Positions 13,251-26,276 of a stretch of DNA of 64,000 bases are shown here, in pieces. The stretch covers positions 8,598,501 through 8,662,500 of the forward strand of contig NC_132972.1 of NCBI RefSeq assembly GCF_047496725.1, read 5' to 3'. The stretch comes from Anoplolepis gracilipes (lineage: Eukaryota > Arthropoda > Insecta > Hymenoptera > Formicidae). Within the stretch, counting starts at the first letter, position 1, and every line of letters begins with the position of its first letter. The notes under the pieces were generated by a model that made no database searches, was not told where the DNA came from, and saw only the letters and a program-made list of their open reading frames with translations. The position numbers and the translations under genes were made by a program.

Positions 13251-15960
13251 GTGTCCTCATTACATACTCGTGTCTTAATAGACACGTCATGCGGTCGAGG
13301 ATTTAAAGTTCGCGGTTTACATCAATGTGTAAACGGTTTATGAGACAATGCTGCATTAACGATTTCCGCGAAGCCGATCTGTTACGGTAACGGATATACT
13401 ACAGTAATAACCCGAAGCAATGATGATGGAGTTCATCACCTGGTCACCAGCTGTTGTCCACCGCTCGCTGCCTCGCCCGGATAAATGCATACATCGCAAA
13501 TAGCCGACCGAATTTCTGAAAGTTTAAGTACCCCGAGCTGTATTCTCGGAGTCCCTTATACACCAAATTCTACTTCTCCGAGATTCGAAGAGCCACGTCA
13601 AAGAAATATATAACGATGTAAGTATACGACAGCATGGATTTAATATCATTTTAATATCATTTTAACGCTCCGGAGAGAAAATGTTATTGTCAATAATTAT
13701 TCATAAAAATGAAAATGTGCATTTTGATTCGATTCGGTTATCAATACTAAATACTGCGGAAATAAAACTCTGAAGAAGGAAATAAATAATACTCTGACAA
13801 TGAGAGAAACTGAATATCGAAAGAGAACACATTTAAGTATATACACGTGCATTCCAAATTCCAACCGAAGTAATTGTGATTTTAATAGGGATTGTTCCTC
13901 CATGAAGCTCCGGTATCCATCTTCATGAGGAGCGTAGAAGGCCGCGTGTGAATGTACAACAAACCTGCCAGGTCGGCCATGCGTAAAACAGCACTTTTGC
14001 ATATCAAATTCGCGCTGTGTGCGACTCGCGGCTCATTCTCAGTTCCCTATTCATACGCTGCAACACACAACAGAAACAGCGAGAGCAAGCCATTCGCCGA
14101 CGTGAAATACGGAACAATCGCGGCCTCCTGCCTCCGAGAGAGCTCCAGGTGCATGGCCACCTGCTGCTGTTCCTGCTCCTGCTCTGCCACCGCCGCCCAC
14201 CGCCACCGTCGTTACCCTCGAAATTCGCGATTCGCAAGACAGGCGAAACATTGCCGGCCGGAAGCCGCGACGAAGAGGGGTCCTAGACAATGCAGCCCCG
14301 TTTCCGGGAGTCGGCACGACTGCTTTAACACGCCCTGCTTTCGCCGAGCAAAGAGACAACCCGGCCGTGCCGGAGATTTATTCGAACGAGCGCGAGAGCG
14401 TCGGCAATCGGCCGGGCAATATGTTCTTGAAATGTAAATGTTGGATTAAATGCGCCGAAAGTCTGAAAGACACGGCAGATTTCCAAATATGCTCGTTGTT
14501 TCACCGAGGGAATTTCTGCAAAGGACGTATTTCCACAAAACTAGACGTCTCCTCAAAAAATACAGAATAATTTCAAATAATATGTAAAATAGTTTTACAC
14601 ATACTCGTATGTACATATATATAAAAAAAGAGAAATAATATAAAATTATTAAAATTGAGTACAATCATAAAATATTATTTACTAAACAAGTTCTCAACTT
14701 AATGACTCTACATTTAACACTTGAATTGTAAATAATCGTAATTTAAATAATAAGATATGCAAAAAAAAAATTCACAGAACATAACAAATTATATTAAAAT
14801 TAAGTAGAATTATAATTTCTATTAAAATAATATATTTACAACAAAATTATATAATTTAATTGGAAGAAACATTGAAAATTCGGATTTCTTACAGATTTTT
14901 AATTCTAACGTTATATTACTCGAAAACTGGAAAAATCTCAATGATGAACACAAAATGTCGACAAAGAACCTATCTTTTTGAAGAGAGAAATAATAACAAA
15001 TAGGATCATCTCGTGACGCGCACGAAAATTATAACGGAAAGCAGAGCATGTGATCACGCAAAAACATATACAGCTGGAGAAATCGGGCGACTAAAAATGT
15101 ATCGCCGGCTGTGCGAGATAAGCTCTCCTCCACCATTCGGCGGACCCGGCCGTAAGTCATGCCGTGGCGTCATCGCATCGTAAAATATTTTCAATTCCTC
15201 GAAAATAACTCCGGTATTCGCAGCACGCGTGGCATCGTCCTGGATACACTTTGTTCGCGTTTTATTCATGGCATCGTAAATCACCCGTCTCCCTTCTCCG
15301 CTCCGCGACACGGTCCCCCTTCACTCCCCTTCCCATCCCCCCCCCCCCACCCCAGCCCCTCGTCTTCCTTCGGAAATTCCCCCCTGCAGCAACGCAACTG
15401 CGTTACCATGTAAATGTTGCGCAATTAGTCATGGAAACTTTGTCACGTGTAAGTTACGAGACGCCGGGGCCGTTCTTCAAATTTACGGGAGTTTCCGGAA
15501 AGTACTTGAAAATAAGGGAGGAGGAGCCCCCGCTAAAACGAGGTTAAGCGACGACGAGGCGTCGCGGACCGGCCGCGGCGGAGATTTTAAATCGAATTAC
15601 TTCAAAGCGAAATGTTACCCAAGGTCACCGCTCTTTTTTTTGGACTGCGCGAAAGGGTGAAAGAGGCTCTGTGAGGGGTTTCGAAGAAAGGTGGCTCAAA
15701 ATTACTAACGATGCGCGCGGTCAACCACGTTGCACCCTCGATGAGCCGCAGTCCTCCCTTTTCTCCCTTTTCTCCCTTTTGCGAGGATCTCAAAGAGAAA
15801 AGGGCTGAAACGAGCAACCGAGGTCCTATTGTTTCAACGTCTCGCCACTTCTCGCCCGCCATTATTCGCTTTCTTGGCGCGAACAAACGTTATTGCTTAT
15901 TAAAACAATCGCGTCTCTCTTATTACTGCTGAACCCAGAAAACGAGAAGCATAGAGCCTG
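13251..15960. other. Two CpG-rich patches around an AT-rich core
   Basis: CpG-rich at 13,250-14,460 and 15,000-15,950, AT-rich between. The first patch holds a CTG/CTC-rich run with CCGCC motifs near 14,160-14,215, which gives overlapping frames of 77-161 codons. The second has a C10 tract near 15,339-15,348. No homology seen. Confidence 0.5.
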
Positions 15961-16664
15961 CGTGTAATATATTACTATATCATGCCAACCGCTAGGTTGA
16001 AACACACAAGTGTAAATTGAAATATCTAGTATAAACAATATAAACGTAGATAACGCGCTTTTTGAACTATTCTAACATGAAAACTAAGATTAAACAAATG
16101 CAAAAAGCTGCATAAAGTAATATTATATGATCTTCATTAGTGAGAATGAGCAAAAATGAATAAAGAAAACATAAACATGTTTTTATTATAATAAATTTAT
16201 AAATTATTAGGTAAAGATGTTTATATTTTTTTATATTACAATGAAAAATTGAAAATTCAAAAGTTGATTAGTTTATTATATTAATGCCAGCAGTATAAAC
16301 TGCGGAGCCAAGTCAAAAAATTAAACATGCAGAGAAAATTTTTTTTAAATATATACATGTATATTCATCTTTTAATATTTTATATTAAAAAAGTAAAAAC
16401 TATATAATTGAGATGTTATATCGACGCGCAACCTTATCAGAAATTTTATTCCAAATTAATTCCCTCGTAAAATTGTCATTTATTAGATTATCTATTACAA
16501 TGATTGGTTTTGCAAAGCGTAACACGCAGTACGAAGATATTTCAAGAAGCTTTAAACTAATAAACTTAATGGTAGACGAAACGGCCATGTCCTTTGTAGA
16601 GAATAAGGAATACAGGGGAAGTTCCACGTGGTTCGACCACATGTAGGGTTTTGCGGGTACACGT

Positions 16665-16745
16665 AAGTACTCGAGGTAGATTGCGTCAACGTAGAAAGAC
16701 ATTTGGACGTCGTAGTTCTGGCAGTCTCTAAAAGGGGAGCAAGTG
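16665..16745 (-). repeat. Four-copy repeat family, copy 1
   Basis: On the minus strand this starts with CTCCCCTT, as does the 19.4-kb copy, and then matches it through CAAATGTC and GACGCAATC to TACCTCGA. It lies inside a 138-codon minus-strand open frame (16,400-16,816). Between this copy and the 19.4-kb copy the frame stays open, and three of the codon differences are synonymous, but several others change the residue. Diverged coding origin is therefore possible, not shown. Confidence 0.5.
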
Positions 16746-16821
16746 GAAAGGCTAGTTCTCCCGAAGATTCTGTCGTGTGAGTGCGAGCACACCCACGTAA
16801 CGATTCGACCATCCACGCCAA

Positions 16822-16824
<3 letters not shown>

Positions 16825-16900
<76 letters not shown>
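16825..16900 (+). repeat. (TC)38 microsatellite
   Basis: Seventy-six bases of pure TC, the longest dinucleotide tract in the window. Confidence 0.95.
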
Positions 16901-16903
<3 letters not shown>

Positions 16904-17290
16904 TCGCCTAAGCGCGAGCTATTAGAGTGGATCCCTGCGAATTTGCACGTGGTCGAAGTCGCAGGGAACCGCGAAATTCCTTGCGAAAGCAAATCCGGAG
17001 TAAATCGACTGCTTAATCGAGTGACGTGAAATTTGAATAAAGTCTCGGGATCCGATAAATACGGAGCGCGCCCGCCGACTCATCGATTCGAATTATCGGC
17101 GCGATAAGCCCGCCGACGGTGAGGTAAAAACGAGCAAAAATTTAGAACGCGACGTTTCACACGGCGAACCTTCGAAGCCGCGATTTAATTGCTTTGGAAG
17201 ATAGCCGTTACGGCGACACGAACCAATTAAAAAAGCAAACGAAACGGCACGATATGAAATTCGCAATTAACGTTTAAGTGGTTGAAAATA

Positions 17291-18420
17291 ATTTTCAGGA
17301 AGAATACTTTTTTTTTCCTCCCCCTTTCTCTAACTGAATCTGATAAATTTTCTGAATGAATAGCCTTTACGACACACGCAATGCCCATATTGCACTTTTG
17401 TTATTTTCGTGTTTTCTTTTCACAACGTGCGTATTATAAAATTATTTTCTTTGTTATCTCTCGATACTACAATATATAATTTATAATTTCATCATTTCGA
17501 TGGAATTATTGTTGTGATACTTGCATCTACTTATTAAACATTACACAGTATCTACATTATATCTGTATAAAAACGTTTATTCATGATATTATTACGTTAT
17601 TAATCTTTAAGATCTATGCAGTACCAATTTACGATGATGAAAACGTTACGTAAACTCGCCGATCATTTGCGGTTTGATAGAACAAATATGCCAAGCGTAA
17701 TCGAAGAATGTTATAACTTGTTGTTTTCTTGCGTTCTTTTAATAGTTCGATAAATGTAGTTTTTTATCATGTAAGTAGACATTATTCAAGCGTATGTGTA
17801 GTTGTAATCTTTGCAGATATTATCAATTAGAAGTATTGTTTCGTAGAACTAATCATGATATAATGAGCCATACGTTATTGAAATGAAACATATGTAAAAA
17901 CAAAATTATAATTCCGCGCGTATACAATTTACATTTACGTTTCTCTTCTTACATTTTTCAAACAAATTTGTTTCAAAATATTCGCAAACTGCTGATTTAA
18001 ATTACTTCAAAATTAAAAAAACATTATGATTTTTATTTATATCAGAAGTAAAGATTGGTATACGAATAAAATGGCATTTTGCTAATAAATTATGCTATTG
18101 AAAAAGCCAATCATAAATTAATCACAAATTTTCTCTAAAAAGTGATTTACTCTAACCACGTAATTACTTATTTATTTTATAAGAAGTATAATGGAAATAA
18201 TTAGTATAAATTTCCGTGAGGCCAATTATACTTGGTGATCCGTTTCATATTTAAATGGCTGTATCAACTCTCACTATCGATTATACTAAAAATTTGTTTG
18301 GAAAAAATTTGTCATATGAAAAAAGTAAATCCAAAAAAAAAAAAAAAAAGAAAAAATGTTAAAAACAGATCATATTGCCCGTGCAGTTACGTCGCTTTTC
18401 ATTCACGTGTCTATGAAATA
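17291..18420. other. AT-rich block
   Basis: AT-rich without a gene. It ends in an A-rich run at 18,330-18,360. I see no inverted or tandem repeat of note. Confidence 0.65.
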
Positions 18421-18589
18421 TTCACATAACGCGCACACCGCTCAGCTCTTTGAAAATATTGGAACGCCCGGCGAGTCTCACAAAACTAATAACTTTAATG
18501 AACGCGTGCGGTGCTGCTTCTTTTACGAGAGAAAGAGAACGACGCGGGCAAGGAAGACATTTGCATGAGGCACGTCCGCATGCGTGGGT

Positions 18590-18690
18590 ACGCATTCGAA
18601 GTAGATTGCGCCAGAGGTGGTAGGACATCTGGTGCTCCTCGCTTCTCCGCGTGACAGAAGCGGAGAGTGCCCGCTGTGCAAATTCTCTTG
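18590..18690 (-). repeat. Four-copy repeat family, copy 2
   Basis: A 20-nt core (plus 18,614-18,633) is identical to 19,420-19,439, 806 bp away and in the same orientation. The next 22 nt match at most positions. A TTCAAGA(GA)ATTT box lies upstream on the minus strand in both. Relative to the 19.4-kb copy, one extra base shifts the reading frame, which argues against shared current coding function. Downstream both share CATGCG and a GACGTG/GACCGTG motif. Confidence 0.7.
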
Positions 18691-19046
18691 AACATAAGCA
18701 AGAGGGAAAAAGAGAGAGAAATAGGGAGACGTTCCATTTTCGCGCAAAGTGCTGTCGCGTCTTTTCCGCAGCGAGGGAGGGCAAGGGAAAAAAAAAGCCC
18801 GCGAGAGTACGCGTTTAGTTCTCTCTCGCAGGTGTTTCTACCAAGGTATGCAGAACCCCTACACACGTGTCTGTCGTCCTAATGCGGTTGTTCGGGCGCG
18901 AAAGCCCGATATTACGAATTCTTTAATATCTTTGAATTCCGGACGCGCGAGACATTCCAAAGTACTCGGAATCTCAAAGTGGTTCTTATTTATTAACTCC
19001 GTTTTTACCGAGAAATCACAATTTTTTACAAATAGCGAGGAGAGAT

Positions 19047-19050
<4 letters not shown>

Positions 19051-19078
<28 letters not shown>
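19051..19078. repeat. A28 tract
   Basis: Longest homopolymer of the window, about halfway between copies 2 and 3 of the four-copy family. A retroposon tail is possible but no flanking duplication is visible. Confidence 0.9.
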
Positions 19079-19083
<5 letters not shown>

Positions 19084-19394
19084 TTTAGGAATATGTATAT
19101 CAAACAGTAAATACGTCGAGTGAAAAAAATCTGTTATTTATATTCATATGCAATTTATACATTCAAGTTTATACATTTTCATGAATCTACTACATACATT
19201 TATATGAATCTATTATATGAGAGATTCTACTGTAGCGAGACATCTATAAAAAAATCCTTCAACAGTGACATCACGTTTCTCTCTCTCCCTCTCTTTTTCT
19301 TTCTCTAATGCTCCTCGTATAAAAAGCACCTAAAATTTCTTGAGAGCCTAGTCTTACATAACGAGGTTTGTCACGGTCGCATGTGAATTCTCTG

Positions 19395-19490
19395 GAAGAT
19401 ATTTGAAGTTGATTGCGTCGAGGTGGTAGGACATCTGGTCCTTTATATATGCCGAGCGTTTGCATAGACCGAAATTTCTTGAAGGGGAGC
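19395..19490 (-). repeat. Four-copy repeat family, copy 3
   Basis: The core 19,420-19,439 is identical to copy 2. It also carries the CTCCCCTTCAAGAAATTT start that links it to copies 1 (CTCCCCTT) and 4 (TCAAGAAATTT). A second AAATTTCTTGAGAGCC on the plus strand at about 19,336 resembles the AAATTTCTTGAAGGGGAGCC at about 19,473, so this copy is bracketed by short direct repeats. Confidence 0.7.
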
Positions 19491-20540
19491 CAAGCAGGAC
19501 GAGACCTCGTCGTGAGCTTAAAACGTCTCCATTTCGAGCAGGCACGAATCCACGCAGATGTTCCTTGCCCGGATTACGCCAGTCTATCTGTAACGTACTT
19601 GTTTTTTTCCTCTCGAGAGAAGCGTTCTCGTCATTGTCGCACGCGACACAAAGAAAGATACGCGTCTCGTAAAAGAGAAATTAATCAAACTAAGTCATGC
19701 AAATTGCTATAAGTCAATATTATTTCCCACGTCTCAATTTTTCTTTTGTAAAAATTTAGTTAGGCTGAAACGTCTCGTTACAATTTTGGTAAACTAAATT
19801 ACGCCATTAATGTAAAAATCAAATCAAATTTATGCGAAAGGAAATGAGGTTCTCTAAGTATTACTTGGAAAGGGAAGTCAATCTCATAAACATACTCGAC
19901 AAAAGTTGTCTCGACACAGTCAATGACATAATGATCGTAACTGCGGTATTATCGGCGCGCGCTTGTGTCTTTGAAAAATTCTATCTCGGACAACATGCCA
20001 ATCATCGTAAACGTGGGCTGCAATTCATGCGCGATGAACGTACCCATTACGATCATCTACCGAGCATAACATGATTACATAATTCATGTTAAGCAACAAT
20101 TTCTTCTCGATAGATACTTATCGTCGAGAGGAGAAATAAACTTCCTCGAGTTGCAGAGCAAAATCTTAGCCGCGAGAGAAGGGTTTTGTTGGGTCGGTCA
20201 AGTTGTAGGACGCGTTCATTCTTTCGATAAAGAATAAATTGCGACATGTATGTACGATGCAAAGATGTATTATTTCCGAGGTCGCCGCGTGCACGATTTC
20301 AACTGCGACTGCTGTCGGATAAAGCATTGCGTCCCGACATGCAACCGGTCTGTGTGACATGTAAATTTTCTTCGGTGACACACGCGTAAGTCTAACTGTC
20401 GGACGTGCAAGTCTTCGACGAAGCATGCCATGCGCGTTTACGATGCGATCGATTCGATCGTAAATAAGCATCCTCGACAAGCATACAAGGGACGGAGAAC
20501 GGAAGATGTTACCAATACGAATGTAGGATCAAGACTGTAG

Positions 20541-22720
20541 GAAATGTATATTTTGAAAAAAGTAATTTAAAATGTAATATTGTAAAAAAAAAAAATCGAG
20601 TCGTAAATCTGCAATCTGTGTTCAAATTTCAGTAATCAAAATATTGACAGTTAAACAAATTATCTAATTATAATCGCGACTACAAGATATTGACATGCAA
20701 AATCTTCTCGTTAAACTTCATGGAGATTAAATCACTCGGATAGTCACATTTCCATTCATAGCTGCTGTTAAGACTAGATGAGGCCATATATTTCAATTTG
20801 CACTTGCTTAATATGAAGATTCCATTCAGCAAACGTGAGACGACCGGATAAACGTACTCGACGCTTGTGAACCTAACGAGAATTTTTTCAAGGTCCCTCC
20901 CTATCGCAATTTGATGGCGTAGCCCGATTACGGAGGTGGCAGAGCGACGACGAGATTTTAAAGTACTAGATGCACTTACACGTGGACCCCCGTTAGCACG
21001 ACGGAGACGAGGTAGAGACGTGAGAGAAAGAGGCAACGCGAGAGGGGAGGGGGAGGGCCTCGGGGTTCAGAGGGAGAGAGACAGAGAGCAACAGGTTGCA
21101 AGAGTAGAATTCGCGGATGTCAACGCGGCAGGACGCGAAAGAGCGATTCAAGGCGAGCTTTGCGAGCTTTTCTCCATCTCCTTATGACAACTTAAATTAG
21201 ACCAGCTGGATCTGTCATCTAACTGTCGTTTAACTTTCGTCGTGGCCTACTTCCGATCGAGATCACCATCATCCATAATCCACGATCCGGAATATCAGAA
21301 TTATTCGTTCCATCTCGTTCCATTCCCGTTCGTGAGATAATATATATTGCTCTTGAATATTTCAATTTTCCATCGTCCAGAGGCGCGTCGTCGTCGGGCA
21401 ATCAAAAAGTGATGGAATTGGTGAGCAGCGGATGCGAGGACGGTACGACGCGCGGATGGGAAGATAATAATTGAGCGTAACTGAATACATTGTCCGCTCC
21501 TCCCTCCCTCGCTCCCCTTCTGTGTCCACGCGCAAGGGATTGAATTTTTCAGGGACGCAACCGGCGCCCACCAACTCCAATGCGTATCGATTTGATATAC
21601 AGTTTACGTTCTCCTCGGCGGTCTTCTAGAGGTATCTTGCTCCGTGTCTTCGTGCAAACTTCTCATCGGCGCAGTATTTGCCTTGATTCGATTCGAGAGC
21701 AATCGTAAGTGTACAATCGCTAAGTGTGCGTTTAACCCATCCCCGGCCCTGCGGCAACGGCGGTGGGCGTCTAATCGTCCGGAATGGATTCTGACCGCCC
21801 TCGTAAAAGTGCTGAATTAATGAACGTTTCGATGGCGCGGCCACGAAAAGCACCGATCGAACGAGCTCCGCCGTTTTCACCCTCTCGCCAGTACCCTTTG
21901 AGATTTTTGTAAAAACAAATTAATTCGCACAAATAGAGATGTGCCATCGCATGTCGTGATATACGATATGCTGGATTAATAACGCCAGCATGAATTGTAC
22001 ATATCATTCTAGCAAGATTCCACTTAAATTACGCTTAAATAATTGATAATTTTATCAGATCTTTCATATTAAAAATGCACATACTATAAGACCAACTTTT
22101 TCAAGAGTTCTTATACTATCGTAAAAAATCCTACAGGTGTCTAGCAAGCTTAGCTAAAAAGAAGTATGATGAAGTGCATTTGTATCAATGCCATTATTTT
22201 TATAATATAACTCGCACTCGTTCGTCGGCGACTGATTGTTGATGAATATAAATTGGACGAGTGCCTTCTCTTTGTATGTACAAAGAACAATTTTTCTTGA
22301 GTGGCCGAGCTCTCTAAAGAGAATTACAGAGTTAACGAGCATCCCGAGACTTCAAAAAATATACGGAATATACGATGCTTTTGCATCTTTCTGGCCAAAA
22401 CTGAATCTGTTTAATTTAAATTAAATCGCTCGTTAAGCGATACTCGACCACTACCATTGTGCGTTAATAACCACTTTCCGGCTTCCGCGATATAATCGAT
22501 CTGTCATGAGAGAGCTGATTCCGAAATTGCACAGCTCGATTAGCCCGATATCAAAGCTAACCGCCCTCGCGGCTAATTACGCGGAATCGAATTCCAAGCG
22601 CTTCGCGGAGAAAGTGGAATTAATTAAAGAGCGATATTTTTCTTGCACAGTCTTGTGCTGTCGTTTGCAGAACAATACAGATATATTGTATGACGCGTGA
22701 TAAATAAAATGATAACGAAC
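20541..22720. other. CpG-rich block with AT-rich breaks
   Basis: A purine-rich stretch lies at 21,000-21,080. Frames of up to 118 codons on opposite strands overlap, and none is recognisable. The 22,440-22,720 part holds a 64-codon plus-strand frame of ordinary composition without splice or homology support. Confidence 0.5.
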
Positions 22721-23109
22721 CTCAGAAACGACTTCACGTAATTGACATAATCATAATTTATCATGAAAAAAATAAAGGGCAATAAAAAAAATGAAATATG
22801 TAAATATGTACCTTCTTCTTCTCACCGCTTAAATAACGTTATTTACTGTTAACTTCTGTGTAACAATAAATATGTTCATTTTATTTATCCAATAATATTT
22901 TTATTGTCCACTTTCTATTTTAAAATCAGTTCGTACTTTATCTCGAAATAAATCTCGTTTACGAAACGGCAAGGGAAACCGCCAAGTTCACATCCTCTTT
23001 TAAAGGGCCTCGCACCCTTCCTTAAATCTCCACAAACTCACAACAGCGACGACGGGGGATCAATTAGCTCGGAATCCAAACCAATGTTTTCGTATAAAAA
23101 CGTCGCTCG

Positions 23110-23129
23110 AAAAAAAAAAAAAAAAAAAA
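23110..23129. repeat. A20 tract
   Basis: Uninterrupted A run in CpG-rich surroundings. Confidence 0.9.
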
Positions 23130-23532
23130 CCACGAAAAATAACGTTTTTCGTAAAGTTCCGTAAAAAGGTTATACTTTACGGCGATATATACGGCGCGTT
23201 CTCGTTCGTAAATTACAACGAGAATAAAAGTAACCGAGGGAAGGGTCGCCGGCACGCGTGTCGTGTTCCGTAACTTATGAATTCCGCGTAATTAGGTGGG
23301 CAAACAGCGGCGGCAGCTGCGCGCGTAGATTTTGTCCGCACGAGACAAGAGAAGAAGATGATCGTCGACGAAGGAAAATTAGATGCAAAGAGAAAGAGAG
23401 AGAGAGAGAGGAAGGGCAAGAGCGGTGGGACGGAGGGAAGAAATAAAGCGGATAAAACGACAGAGGCGGAAGTGGAAAAAGTCTGCGCGGAGGTGGGGAC
23501 GGATTCCCAGATGGAGATAACAGAATGGGTGG

Positions 23533-23556
23533 GGTAGGTAGGTAGGTAGGTAGGTA
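23533..23556 (+). repeat. (GGTA)6 microsatellite
   Basis: Six exact GGTA units, the only pure tetranucleotide array noticed. Confidence 0.95.
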
Positions 23557-24509
23557 GTCAACGCGGACGGCGGGTGAAAAGAGGGTTCAAACTACCTCGC
23601 TTCATTTCCATAAATACTGCCGTAGCGACTGTCTGTATAGCGGGTGTCCGCTCTCTTGCAAGAATAAAAGTGGCGAACGAGCAAAGATCCTTAGGACGTC
23701 GCGAGAGAAACGAGAAGACGATCGTGGAGGTGTCTTTAAAAATCTAGTTTCCTCAAATAATTGATCGATAAATGAATCCACGTCTTTGTCAAACTTGACA
23801 GTAAAATAAGATTGTAAAATTGGAAATTGACGATTCATTAAAACCAAAGGAATTAAATACTTAGCATTACTTAAGTTAAAAGAAGTATAAAACGTTTCCA
23901 ACGTCAAAGGTCTCGTTATTTTCTCAATGCTACGCCTCTGAATATCACGGTGCGTTACTGTGCGTCGCGACGACGATGAAAGATGTATTAAAAACAGAAA
24001 TGAGAGGTAAGGAAAGGAAGACGCGGGGGCGGACAGCGAACAGAAGCCGAGGCGGAAAAGAGCCGCCTGTTAAATTATCCTTCGCCGCAATTATCGCGTT
24101 CCGTCTCGTCTCCTCCGGCTCACTTCGTATTCCACTCTTGAATGTCTTTCCTTCCCCCTTTTTTTTATGCCGCCGTCTCCTCGTCTCCCTTCATCCATCA
24201 ACCCTCGTTCTACCGTGGCTCTTCGAGCGTCTCGACCCGCGGTGCTCTTTACTCGCGGTAAAATCAGAACCGTTGTAAATATCGTCTTTGAGCGCCTTTT
24301 CTTCCATCTCTTCTTCTTCTTCTTCTACTTTCCGCCAATTAATTGCAACATTTAAAAAACGCGATCCCGCAGCGTAATGTTAATTGACCCGCGTCGTGCC
24401 ACTATTCGCATTTAAATTCACTACAATGCTTCACTTAATATCTTACTGTAACTTAATATCATAATGTAAGAAATGTAAAAATAATGTAAGAAAACGAACA
24501 GCGTTAACC

Positions 24510-24530
24510 TTATATATATATATATATATA
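24510..24530. repeat. (TA)n microsatellite
   Basis: Pure TA run, 21 bp. Confidence 0.85.
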
Positions 24531-24980
24531 CCATCATATATACCATCTTACAATTAGTTCCTTATAAAAATAACTTTTGTAATTTATAAAGTACAATACT
24601 AACATATAATATTTTGTTACCTCTCATATATCGAGATACTTGACGTAATATGTCAATAATCAATGCAACGAGAAAATAAGACTTGAGGACTTTCAACGAT
24701 AGTTTCATAACTGTGTAACGAGAGAGATTAAATTACGTTAGAGATTTTCTGCCGGTTACCCCAGATTTTAATTTTAATAATACGCTAACGGTTTATCAGG
24801 AAATACGAGCCGCACTCGTAAGTTTGCATAATTTCACTCGAGAAGCAGGAACATAATTTTTCTCTTCTACGTTCACTCGGCATCTTAAATGTCCTTTCTC
24901 CATAATGAGGAAAAAAAATAACGGATAATAACAGCAGCCTCACATATAATGCAATTTTTATAATAATTTTTATACATTTA

Positions 24981-25087
24981 AATTAGAACCGGTTTTTCCA
25001 ACGTCGGTTAACTTTAACCTTGGTTTAAACTATATATCTTCGTTTTTTACAGACAAGTTTTGAAGGTTGGAAAAACCGGTCCTTATT
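24981..25087. mobile_element. 107-bp foldback element (MITE-like)
   Basis: A perfect 15-bp inverted repeat, ACCGGTTTTTCCAAC at 24,988-25,002 and its complement at 25,066-25,080, extends outward to about 22 bp with two mismatches (24,981-25,002 against 25,066-25,087). The loop contains a second perfect small hairpin, GGTTAA-CT-TTAACC at 25,006-25,019. Size, AT-rich surroundings and the nested palindromes fit a short foldback or MITE remnant. No clear target duplication is visible. The RNA would also form a long imperfect hairpin, so a small-RNA precursor is an alternative. Confidence 0.6.
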
Positions 25088-26243
25088 TATTTAAAAATAT
25101 ATTCCCTCCGTCTTTTTTCTAATTAGAAAGTAAAAATGACTCGGAGATGGAGGAAAAAAATTATGATATTACATATTTTTAAAACTATAAAATAACTGTT
25201 TGTAGTTGAACATTTTGCTTGAATATTTTTTAATAAATAATCTATTTATCTATAATTTAAGCTATGTATCTGCATTTAAAAAATATCAAATATTTATTTA
25301 TATAATAAAAACAAAGTAAAATATTCATTTTGAGCGTTTAGAATAATAATTAATTAGAATAAAAGACTAATTAAAAACAAACAGAATAACAAAAAACTTA
25401 AAAGAGAAAATGTATGTTATAAAATATAGAAGATACACAAATAACATCCATAAGGATCATCACGTCTTCTCGGTTAGCTATAATATCGACATCAAGCATA
25501 ATATCAGTCATCTTCGTTACCGAGTTGGATGGAGATTAATTCCAATTACACGTGTTACTCTGAAATTCAAGTGAAAGCCGAGATCGGGTTACGCGGTATA
25601 TTGCAACCAACAGCAACAGGAGATATTCATGGAACTCGGTTGTGATGTTGCGATGCAAATCGAACGCGTGCACACAACGATAATCGAAAGATAACAGATA
25701 CCACATTGGAGAGAATCATATTTTTTTCTCAAAACCGACAAGCTGCGCAGAACTAAGCGTAAATCCGCAGACGTATAAATAGATGAAACTGCAGCGCAGA
25801 AGATTGCGTATAAAACTTTCAAGAGAGCCAAGAGCGAGATAGGGTTTAAAGAGAAAAAAAAAGGGAGTAGGAGGGAGGCAGGGAATCGCACATTTCGAGG
25901 CGAGCGTTTAAAATTGCGAGAGAAACGGCGACCTGAATATCCGATACGAACGGCCAATAAATAATAATTCGCACCTCGTAGGATAATTTGAATCTCGGCC
26001 GGAGAAATAACGAATAGTAACACGAGTCGTGCGCGAAAGAGAGAGGAGTAATACGCAATAATTCAAATCCCGGGCAATTTTTCTCAAGCGAAACGGGTAG
26101 GTACGCCTGGTTATTTGTAATAAGGCGGGTAGAAATGAAGAAGGTCGGGAGAGAGAAAAGAGATGACGGGAGGAAGAAAGGAAGGAGAGTGCGCAAGAAG
26201 ATGTGCACGCGTGCGAGGGAGAGATAGATGAAGAGAGGGCGAA

Positions 26244-26245
<2 letters not shown>

Positions 26246-26271
<26 letters not shown>
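26246..26271 (+). repeat. (GA)n microsatellite
   Basis: GA repeat at the end of a wider GA-rich stretch starting near 26,110. Confidence 0.85.

Positions 26272-26276
<5 letters not shown>

Larger units (their letters stand above)
15961..17290. other. AT-rich flank and CpG-rich patch holding copy 1 of the four-copy family
   Basis: The 138-codon minus-strand frame at 16,400-16,816 is one of the few long frames here with ordinary residue composition. It contains repeat copy 1 but matches no family I know. The 76-bp (TC)n tract follows at 16,825-16,900, then CpG-rich non-coding sequence. Confidence 0.5.
18421..20540. other. Mixed block holding copies 2 and 3 of the four-copy family
   Basis: CpG-rich at 18,420-18,990 and 19,330-19,690, AT-rich between with A28 at 19,051-19,078, and CpG-rich again at 20,000-20,500. 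The latter contains a near-palindrome, TTACGAT...ATCGTAA, near 20,440. Frames are short and overlapping. Confidence 0.55.
22721..24400. other. CpG-rich patch with several simple repeats
   Basis: Holds A20 (23,110-23,129), a (GA)n stretch near 23,390-23,411, (GGTA)6 at 23,533-23,556 and (TTC)n near 24,309-24,327. Frames of about 100 codons at 23,602-23,907 and 23,976-24,278 are unrecognised. Confidence 0.5.
24401..25500. other. AT-rich block with the 107-bp foldback
   Basis: Contains (TA)n at 24,510-24,530 and the foldback at 24,981-25,087. Otherwise AT-rich and empty. Confidence 0.65.

Noticed and set aside
13697..14002. 101-codon minus-strand frame with protein-like composition
   Set aside because: No splice sites or recognisable motif; length is not unusual for a mixed-composition patch.
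19051..19078. A28 tract as a possible retroposon tail
   Set aside because: No flanking target duplication and no body with pol III boxes or reverse-transcriptase sequence upstream.
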